A stretch of DNA of 64,000 nucleotides, taken from Ophthalmolycus amberensis (taxonomy: Eukaryota; Chordata; Actinopteri; Perciformes; Zoarcidae). Both the position numbers and the translations under genes were made by a program. This document shows positions 56,518 to 64,000 of the stretch, piece by piece. How positions within the stretch are numbered: position 1 is the first letter of the stretch; the number at the start of each line of letters is the position of its first letter. The notes under the pieces were generated by a model that was not told where the DNA came from, did no database searches, and saw only the letters and a list, made by a program, of their open reading frames with translations. The DNA lies in the NCBI GenBank assembly GCA_024529925.1, contig JAFEUB010000959.1:1278501-1342500 (forward strand), given 5' to 3'.

Positions 56518-57081
56518 AATGGCGTCCTCCAAGACGCGACCTCCATCTCTCCGGCAGGGAGTGAGGATCGTCCCCCCACGGATAACAGCGTGACGGTGGA
56601 GGAGGTGTTGCTGGCTGTCGGTGAGCAGGTGGGACACGATGAGCTCAGCTTTGCCTCCAGAATGAACAAAGCAGTGGTGGTGTTCCTGAAGCAAGAGCCT
56701 CTAGTCTACCAGCTGATCGAGAGCAGAGTGTTCATCAGGGACGCATTTGTGCTGGTCTCCCCGCTGTCAGCTCCCTCCACGCGGATCACCATGTCCGGTG
56801 TTCCGCCGTTTATCCAGAACGAGCTGTTGGAGAAAGAGCTCCGGAAGTTCGCTAGCGGACTAAAAACAGTGAGTTTGGGATGTAAAGACCCTAAACTGAG
56901 GCACGTTCAGTCTCTGAGGAGGCAGCTGATGTTTCTGGACTCACCGACTCAAACACTGGAGGTGTCCTTCAGAGTGAAGCACGGTGACGGCTCCTTCATG
57001 GTGTACGCCAGCTCGATTGTGGAGGTGTGGGACACAAACGGTTTTACACAGAAAAACACAGAAAGCTACAGAGAAAGGTAG
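56518..57081 (+). pseudogene. E3 ORF1, Gag-like
   Basis: Reads VEEVLLAVGEQVGHDELSFA, SRMNKAVVVFL, STRITMSGVPPFIQNELLEKEL, RHVQSLRRQLMFL and a SFRVKHGDGSFMVYAS segment. After YASS a frameshift destroys the zinc knuckle; its C-G-G-V-G-H-K-R remains in the next frame. It stops at 57081. The start is probably upstream of 56590 (MASSKTRPPSLRQG at about 56520). Nearest relative in the window is E2 ORF1. Confidence 0.75.
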
Positions 57082-57192
57082 AATTGTTAAAACTAAAAGG
57101 TAAGTGATCAGAGAGACAAACACTGAGGTCACAGTGTTTTTCTCTCTGTAGGTTCTTTGAGTCTCTCAGGTATACTGTTTTTTTTTGGTATT

Positions 57193-57359
57193 TAAACATC
57201 GAACAAAAAGTTCAGAAATTAGTGTTCCTTACACATGGGGCACCGTTTGAAAGGTAAATAAACAGGCTTTCCAACGGTATAACATTTATTGCAAGAAGCA
57301 TTGTTACAACAGAAATAATCTACCAAACACTAATTTCCGAACTTTTTGTTCAATGTTTA
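57193..57359. mobile_element. 167-bp inverted-repeat mini-element
   Basis: 34-base arms (57193-57226 and 57326-57359) are reverse complements with two mismatches and contain GAACAAAAAGTTC. A 99-base centre has no ORF. It fits a MITE, but no target duplication is evident. Confidence 0.7.
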
Positions 57360-57530
57360 GTTTGGGTGGAGTTTTCTGCTTGGACCGATGACTGAAGTAA
57401 AAGGCTGTTTGGTCATGTGTGAGATGCTGTTGTGTTTCGGTGGGTGGAGGAGTTTTTATTTATTTATTCTGAATTGATGACGTGACTGATCTGTCCTGGA
57501 TTAATAAAAAGTTTTTTAAAAATCAAAAAA

Positions 57531-57544
57531 TCTCTCTCTCTCTC
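57531..57544. repeat. TC tract at the 3' border of the Tx1 array
   Basis: Seven TC units, directly after the E3 3' end. Confidence 0.9.
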
Positions 57545-57749
57545 ACTTTGTCACATGTTGAGATCCATGTATGTTTCAGACCGTTTTAGTGCCTTGCTGC
57601 TCAGAGTAAAAACTCAGTCAGCTGCTCCTCCGGCAGCAGCGTCTCTCCTCTCTCTGCGCATAGGCAGGCCGGAGTGAGTTACTATGGTTACGAGCATGGA
57701 TGCCGCCAGGTCAGTGTGTCGAGCTCTTAATTTCAAATGTAGCACCTTT
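57545..57749. other. unassigned sequence
   Basis: A short stretch between the Tx1 array and the next inverted-repeat unit. Nothing is recognised. Confidence 0.5.
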
Positions 57750-59614
57750 AGCGCCTGTGTCCACATATCGCCTTTTTGGGCAGAAAAAGCATATCACTGA
57801 TAGACCAGCATCACTCCTTTGCTTTTATTATCTATTTGGGCTACTATCTATTTGCCTGACATTAGTTGTATCACCATGAGCACCAAACGGAGGAGGTCTG
57901 CTTCATACTTTGTATCGATGATCTTGTCACCTCTCAATCTGACAGCCGTGACGTTAGAGAAAGGAGAGACGAGGCGTGCGATCACAACTATACGGCAACA
58001 TTCAGTGTCCATTCGGCAGATCTGCTCCCACAAATGGTTGATTTGGTCTTTGTCATGGTAGTGTCTGTCTGACAGAACACCCGCAAAGCAGCCGGCCCAG
58101 ACTCTGTCTCTCCCTCCACCCTGAAGCACTGTGCTGATCAGCTGTCTCCTTTACAGACATCTTCAACACCTCCCTGGAGACATGCCACGTACCAGCCTGC
58201 TTCAAGGCCTCCACCATCATCCCTGTCCCCAAAAAACCAAGGATCACAGGACTTAATGACTACAGGCCCGTCACCCTAACCTCTGTGGTCATGAAGTCTT
58301 TAGAGCGCCTTGTCCGGTCCCACCTCAAAACCCTCACCGACCCACTCCTGGACCCCCTGCAGTTCGCCTACAGAGCCAACAGGTCTGTAGACGACGCAGT
58401 CAACATGGCCCTTCACTTCATCCTCCAGCAAGCATCTGGACTCCCCAGGAACCTATACGCCAGGATCCTGTTTGTGGACTTCAGCTCTGCTTTCAACACC
58501 ATCATCCCGTCTCTGCTGCAGGACAAGCTCTCCCAGCTGCACGTGCCCGACTCCACCTGCAAGTGGATCACAGACTTCCTGTCTGACAGGAAGCAGCACG
58601 TGAAGCTGGGAAAGCACGTCTCATCCTCCAGGACCATCAGCACCGGTTCCCCCCAAGGCTGCGTTCTTTCCCCTCTGCTCTTCTCCCTGTACACCAACAG
58701 CTGAACCTCCAGTCACCAGTCCGTCAAGCTCCTGAAGTTCGCGGATGACACCACCGTCATTGGATTCATCTCTGGTGGGGATGAGTTTGCCTACAGGTGG
58801 GAGACTGACCATCTGGTGACCTGGTGCGGTCTGAACAACTTGGTGCTCAACGCTCTAAAGACAGTGGAGATGGTTGTGGATTTCAGGAAGAATGCCCCTG
58901 TCCCTATCACTGTGTGACTCCCCCATCGACGCGGTGAGTCCTTCCATTTCCTGGGCTCCATCATAACCCAGGACCTCAAGTGGGAGCTGAACATCAGCTC
59001 CATCACCAAGAAGGATCAGCAGAGGATGTACTTCCTGAGGCAGCTGAAGAAATTCAACCTGCCAAAGACAATGATGGTGCACTTCTACACTGCCATCATT
59101 GAGTCCATCCTCTGCTCCACCATCAAGGTCTGGTATGCTGCAGCCACTGCCAAGGACAAGGGCAGACTGCAGTGCATCATTCGCTCTGCTGAGACGGTGA
59201 TTGGGCTGCAATCTGCCGTCCATCCAACTAGGGCTGCAACAACGAATCGATAAAATTCGATTATTAAAAGAATTTCATTATCGATTCGTTGTGTCGTGCG
59301 ACTATTACGCCACTCAATAAGTCGCGGAGATGTTAGAGTATTAAAAAAAAAAAGTTGAGTTGAGCGCGGAGCAGAGCAAAAAAAACTAGAAAATGCATTT
59401 CCTGCTGAAAATGCGTTGGAATGCTGAAAGCTGAAATGAATCTCAAAAACATTGCTGAAAATAGATATCCAATTTTTTTTTAAATTTGAAAAAGCTTAAT
59501 AATTCAAAAAGTTGAAAGATTACAAATATGAAGTCATATCACACCTCTCCTGAAAGAGCTGAACATTTTGATATTCGAACGGTTTCTGTAGCTTAAAAGA
59601 ATTCCAGCGGTAGT

Positions 59615-59955
59615 GATATTTGTTGTAGTAGTAGTAGAAGTTGTATAATAGCTGTAGTAGTGGTCGTAGTATTTAATATAACAGTAGTAGTAGTAGAATA
59701 AGTAGTAGTAGTAGTAGCAGTAATAGTAAAGTCAGTTTTTGAAGTAGCAGTAGTAGTAGTACTAGTAGCAGTCGTACTAATAGCTGTAGTAGTATTAGTA
59801 CTGGTAGTAGCAGTAGTAGCAGTTTTGGTATATGTAATAATAGTAGTGGTAGTGGTAGTAATAGCAGTAGTGGTAGTAATAATATTTATGATAGCAGTAA
59901 TACTAGAAATATTAGCAGCAGTAGTAGTAGTAGTAGTAGTTGTCGCAGTATTAGG
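59615..59955. repeat. (TAG)n-type imperfect trinucleotide array
   Basis: About 340 bases of TAG/AGT repeats with AAT, CAG and GTG variants. Long Thr- or Val-rich frames across it are artefacts. Confidence 0.9.
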
Positions 59956-60025
59956 AAGAGCATTCATTATTTCAACAAAAAAGTTCAGTTACAATTCACT
60001 CTCTGGGGCTTTTATTTTGAAATGG

Positions 60026-60059
60026 GGTGTGTGTGTGTGTGTGTGTGTGGGGGGGGGGA
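60026..60059. repeat. (GT)n followed by G-run
   Basis: GT dinucleotide tract ending in about nine G. Confidence 0.9.
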
Positions 60060-61799
60060 AAGACCTCTAAAGATCCCTAAGACCTGAATGACTGTATGAG
60101 AGAGACACACAGAGAGATAGAGAGAGAGGGAGAGGAGTGTATGTGCGCGTGTGTCTGTGAGTCTGTGTTTATCAACATCACTAATTGGCTCAATCGCGAA
60201 CACCTGTGTGCCTGAAGCCATTTCATGGAGATAAAACAGGGAAACACCTCTCAAACAAATCATCAAAATTCCCATAACCGTAGCTCCTATTGCTCAGATA
60301 TTAATAATTGAGAGGAAGGATGACTTGAGAAACAGATCTTGTAAAAATTGTGTCTGTAGTGTAAAAAATGTGGCTTAACTGGCGATCTAGAAATGGGGTA
60401 CCGTGTTCTGTGGAAGATGTTTTTTAAGCAAAATTTAACATTGGTCTCTATGGAGCAGAAAGTTGGTTTTCCTCTCAATTAACGGCTTCTGTGTCAAATG
60501 TGGAAATCTGTGGGATTCCACAGTAATTTTTGTATGACAAGGACAAGATTAGCTACTTCTACATCCAGAAATTATGCATGAAGAGTGAAGATTGTGGACA
60601 CAGTGGCAAAATACAAATGTTTTTTTCACAAGAATCTCAAGCTGCTCTTCACTCTAGCGGTGACATCACGCACTCGAAGCTGCGCAATACACACCCATTA
60701 TAAAGTCAGAAAAGTGCTGAAAAATCATAAAAGTTAAATTGCTGCAGTTTAAAAAGTTTAAAAGATATCAAAAAGCTGAATCATGTGGCAATAGTTAAGG
60801 GTTTTCTCAACATTGTAAAGTTGAAATGGTGTCTGTACCTGAAAGTATGAGGAAGTTGAAGGATTTGAAATTTGAAGAAGTTTAAGAGGATTTGAAAATA
60901 TTCTCCAACGAGATCCCATTGAAAATAAAAAGCTTAATAATTCAAAAAGTTTAAAGGTTAGAAATATGAAAAGTCATAGCACCCCTCTGGTGAAAGAGCT
61001 CAACATTTTAATAGTTGAACGGTTTCTGTAGCTTAAAATATGAAGGAGAATTTGTTGGCTTAACAGCATTCCAACAATGAGCGGAGGTAGAGGAAAGACC
61101 ATCGGAGAGACCCGTAACGTTGTTCTGAAACACGTGAGTGTAGTGTAGAGAACAAGTTCTGACATTCAAACAAATCCTGTTATGTTTTCTGATTTGTATT
61201 TATTATTTTTTATAAATTATTTATTGTTCTGACAGCTCAGGTCCCTTTAAACAAAAATATACATCTTTTTGTGCACTTTATTTAAAAAAAGCCTATATAT
61301 TTGGCAGATGTGTTAGTCCATTTCTTTTTTTAAATTATTACTTTAACAGCTCAGGGATGTTCAAGGAGCAACCTGTTTGTGCACTTTCTGAAGATTTTTT
61401 GCAGTGTGAATTTGCACTGTCAGTTCTGTTTTTGAATAAAGGGTTGGAAATTAATGCTTTTGTTTTTTTTATCAGATTCGATTAATCGAAAAAATAATCG
61501 CCAGATCAATCGATTATTAAAATAATCGTTAGTTGCAGCCCTACATCCAACACTTGTTCGCTTCAAGGACCCTGAAGCGTGCGAGAAAGATTGTAGCCGA
61601 CCCCTCTCACCCTGGACAAAAACTGTTAGAGCCCCTTCCATCTGGCAGGAGGCTACAGTCCATCAGGACCAAGACCTCACGCCACATGAACAGTTTTTTC
61701 CCATCCGCAGTTGGTTCATCAACAAAGCCTGGGACCCCCACTGACTGTCATCCCCAGGACAATTTCCTACCGGTCACTCCCCTGCACATCCCTTCTATG

Positions 61800-62159
61800 T
61801 GTAACCGGTTGTATATGGACCCAAATGCAACACACAAGATTCCAGGGATTGTTGGCTTTTATTAGGAACTTGCAGGTACAGCAGCCAGAGTTAATCAGAG
61901 TCAGGAACAGAAGGCTGGTGGGTTTACCGGGAGTCAGGTAGAACAGGGGCGGGCAGGTAGCGTCGGTAACCGGAGATCAGTCTGTGATATAGTGCTGGAG
62001 AGTCTGGCATGGAAAAGCGAAGAACAATCTGGCAATGTGTGTCTGGGAGGCAAGAGTCTATATAGTGGCTTGATTAGTGATCAGAGACAGGTGAGTGAAC
62101 AGGTGAAGGGAGTTAGGCTGACAAGTAGAGTGAGGAGGGTTTGGAGCTGAACTGTGACA
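61800..62159 (-). mobile_element. 360-bp solo LTR
   Basis: On the minus strand it begins TGTCACAG and ends TTACACA-type (TG...CA). It is flanked by a perfect 5-bp duplication CTATG (61795-61799 and 62160-62164). It holds a TATA-like CTATATAG and AATAAA in the right order for the minus strand. Size and ends fit a Ty3/gypsy-type LTR; superfamily is inference. It sits in the LINE 3'UTR. Confidence 0.85.
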
Positions 62160-62488
62160 CTATGTTCCTATATTTATATACACTTGACACTTTTACATTA
62201 CACTTACATTATACTTGTTTAAAGTACTCTTATCCATTTGTCCGTGCACTATATTTTAATGTTTATATTTTTTGCACTGTGTTGATTGTGTAATGTTATG
62301 CACTATCCACCATGTGAAATTCCTGGCAAATATACAGTTCTGATTCTGAAATATGAAGTTAGGGACAGACAGCCAGAACAACCTTCTCCTCCATTTACTA
62401 CAGCGATGTCACCAGCGCTTCTCTGAAAACTTCAGAGATGTTTAACTTGAAGTGCTCAGAAAAAAGACGCTATGTGGACACAGGCCCT

Positions 62489-64000
62489 TGGGGTGATTTT
62501 CCTTTAGATTCATGAGGCCCATTATTCTGCTCTTGCTTTGTGCAGGAAAGCTTAGCAGATAGCTAATAGTAGATCCTTTCAATAAAGACCCAGGCATCCG
62601 TTGAAGAGTTTCAGGGCTTTAGTTAGAAGTTCTTAATTTTGTAAAACTGGAAACACAATATGAAATATGGCCTTACAAACTGTCCATATACACATTCATG
62701 AATACATAACAACAAATCAAGCATATAGCCAACATGAAAGAATGTTCGACTACCTAGCTTCTAAGCTAATATTAACATTACCGTTAATGGAGAACTGCTA
62801 ACCGCGATTAGCATTTAATACAACGCAAATGCTATATTAAAAGAGCAAATAGAATAGAATATATCTTCTCATGCTTCATAACGAAATACTCACAGACTAA
62901 GGTCTCTCAAGGTTACCAAACAGAAGAGGTGAAACGTTAGTGCAGCGTGTCCTTTCATTAGAATACCAAAACAACGAGGTACTAACTACGGCAAGAGAGG
63001 AGGGACAAATACGAGCAGGAAAAGGCAATGACATTCTACAACACAGAAATGTGGGGGCAGAACACCCATAGTATACGCATGCCATGTTCTGACAAGGAAT
63101 CAATAGCAGCTTTTGATTCTGGTTTGTACCTGACCCTCCATGGGATTTTAAAAATTGTTCGGTTGTTCTTACCGTGGAAGCAGAATCCCCATTAAATCCT
63201 CAGCCTTTGCAGCTTCCACCTTTCAATCAGCATGTGTGCTGATACAGGTGGATACTTTTATGCCTCTCCCTTGTGTTCAATAGAACAGAAGGCAGAATCC
63301 TATCTTAAAGCTTCTTTATTTGATTCATGCTGGTAGTACAGACAGGGTGTGTTGGCAGTCGCATAATAAAATCGAAACACCATCACGTTTATTTTGTCAG
63401 TCTGTGGCTCCCATGTAATCATCCATTTTACAGTTGGGACCTTCATGATTACATTCCAGTCACCGAAGCAAGCAACTGCTTTCCTCAAACTTGAAAGAAT
63501 GTTGAAGAACGCTTCCATGTTTTTACGTCATTTGATGAAATGTTCATAAACCACAAAGTCCATTCTATCCTACAAAAATGTATTCCCTCCACTGTGCAGG
63601 GGAGTAGGATTGTGTACTGTCACCTAAATCAATCAAAGCAAAGCAAAGCAGTTGAGTGACCATAACTGAACAAACAATAAGTTTGATCCATGCCTAGAGA
63701 ACCAAGCTGTTTCTGACATTTGACATCTGTCAGACAGTATGGTAGTTGATGTCGAGGACTCAATGATTTTGAGCAAATGTTTTAGTGGTTGATTCTGTTA
63801 ACCATACTTTATAACTGGTTCAACAAAAAGCCCTTCAATTAGATAAACAGTGGAAAATTACAATTACCGTAGCCTTACATGACAGAACTAATGTAAGCTG
63901 ACACATGAAATCAGAGCATTCTTTCTTGCATGTGAAAAGACAGTAAAGCAAGGTCCATGGTCGATGCAAGCTGTGAATGGTGGTCCCACTATATCAATGG
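62489..64000. other. no gene seen
   Basis: AT-rich sequence. Short frames (62897-63103, 63300-63518, minus) show no domain. No transposon end is recognised. Confidence 0.45.

Larger units (their letters stand above)
56331..57530 (+). mobile_element. Tx1-type LINE, copy 3 (E3), internally deleted
   Basis: A 5'UTR (GGTGAGTGTGAGTGTGGAGG), ORF1, then directly a 3'UTR ending TTTTTTAAAAATCAAAAAA and TC repeats. This 3' end matches that of E1. ORF2 is absent. An inverted-repeat mini-element lies in its 3'UTR. Confidence 0.8.
59229..61543. mobile_element. 2315-bp hAT element
   Basis: Ends TAGGGCTGCAAC and GTTGCAGCCCTA are perfect inverted repeats. It is flanked by a perfect 8-bp duplication CATCCAAC (59221-59228 and 61544-61551). 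It carries a trinucleotide array, GT and AG tracts, and two related ~90-base stretches (about 59511-59596 and 60945-61037). There is no transposase. The same family end occurs at 27165-27328. Confidence 0.96.
58074..61741 (+). pseudogene. Rex1-like reverse transcriptase fragment
   Basis: RT motifs in order: RKAAGPDSVSPSTLKH, DYRPVTLTSVVMKSLERLV, LDPLQFAYRANRSVDDAV, motif A FVDFSSAFNTIIP and motif B STGSPQGCVLSPLLFSLYTN. A stop follows (58702-58704). In the same frame come motif C KFADDTTVIG and the region LNALKTVEMVVDFRKN, then another stop. The C-terminal domain (MYFLRQLKKFNLPK) reaches the hAT at 59229 and resumes after 61551 (SRTLKRARKIVADPSHPG). Several stops plus the insertion inactivate it. 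The endonuclease half was never copied. Confidence 0.88.
58068..62350 (+). mobile_element. Rex1/CR1-like LINE, 5'-truncated, split twice
   Basis: Starts inside the RT entry region (about 58074) and ends with a 3'UTR and TTCTGATTCTGA tail. It is interrupted by a hAT (59229-61543) and a solo LTR (61800-62159). It is a different lineage from the intact LINE at 48.4 kb, whose tail is ATCTT-type. Confidence 0.85.
57750..62488. mobile_element. inverted-repeat-bounded DNA element hosting a LINE
   Basis: The left AGCGCCTGTGTCCACATATCG and right AGGGCCTGTGTCCACATAGC (read on the minus strand) are inverted repeats of about 25 bases with few mismatches. Own sequence is 57750 to about 58067 and about 62351-62488. 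It has short frames (MSTKRRRSASYF; minus RIVVIARLVSPFSNV) without a family I can name. The interior is a Rex1-like LINE. No target duplication is obvious, so superfamily is open. Confidence 0.55.

Noticed and set aside
35645..57544. A segmental tandem duplication giving three Tx1 copies
   Set aside because: The copies differ in subfamily, length and internal deletions, so separate insertions explain them better.
59593..59967. 124-codon minus-strand Thr-rich ORF
   Set aside because: It is a translation of the TAG trinucleotide array.

Overview
The window looks like a gene-poor stretch of a teleost fish genome that has filled up with transposable elements. Signs of this are L2, Rex1/CR1, RTE (Rex3-like) and Tx1-type LINEs, several hAT DNA transposons with 8-bp target-site duplications (TSDs), tRNA-derived SINEs, two endogenous retroviruses (ERVs), solo LTRs, and many CA, AT and TC microsatellites. 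I found no host protein-coding gene, rRNA, functional tRNA or CRISPR array that I could support. Nothing prokaryotic is present.

Layout. 1-6.1 kb: an L2 3' fragment, a decayed RTE LINE, microsatellites and a SINE. 6.1-12.1 kb: a hAT element holding a tyrosine-recombinase (YR) element on the minus strand. The YR element has terminal repeats in a split order (two 152-bp and two 221-bp blocks, each pair identical by eye). 12.1-19.4 kb: two non-autonomous hAT-like elements, SINEs, a LINE 3' end and two adjacent perfect palindromes. 19.6-26.6 kb: a broken ERV (ERV1) with gag-pro-pol on the minus strand, an L2 insertion in integrase, and its env tail plus LTR flipped to the plus strand. 26.7-28.7 kb: hAT elements nested in one another. 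30.3-31.6 kb: the best L2 copy. 32.5-34.2 kb: a 1.7-kb solo-LTR-like unit.

35.6-57.5 kb: three Tx1-type LINEs lie head to tail, with a TC tract at each boundary. The first has a hAT inserted in its reverse transcriptase. The second carries a deep nest: Tx1 LINE, then a 12.4-kb hAT, then a second ERV (ERV2, minus strand), then a full-length Rex1-like LINE. That innermost LINE has an uninterrupted 1008-residue ORF and is the only clearly intact gene in the window. 57.7-62.5 kb: an inverted-repeat-bounded unit holds a Rex1-like LINE, itself split by a 2.3-kb hAT and a 360-bp solo LTR. 62.5-64 kb: nothing recognised.

The coding pieces therefore serve self-propagation of mobile DNA: reverse transcription, endonuclease nicking, integration, transposition and recombination. 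They do not form a host pathway. The nesting order gives a relative age series, with the Rex1-like LINE and the YR element appearing youngest.
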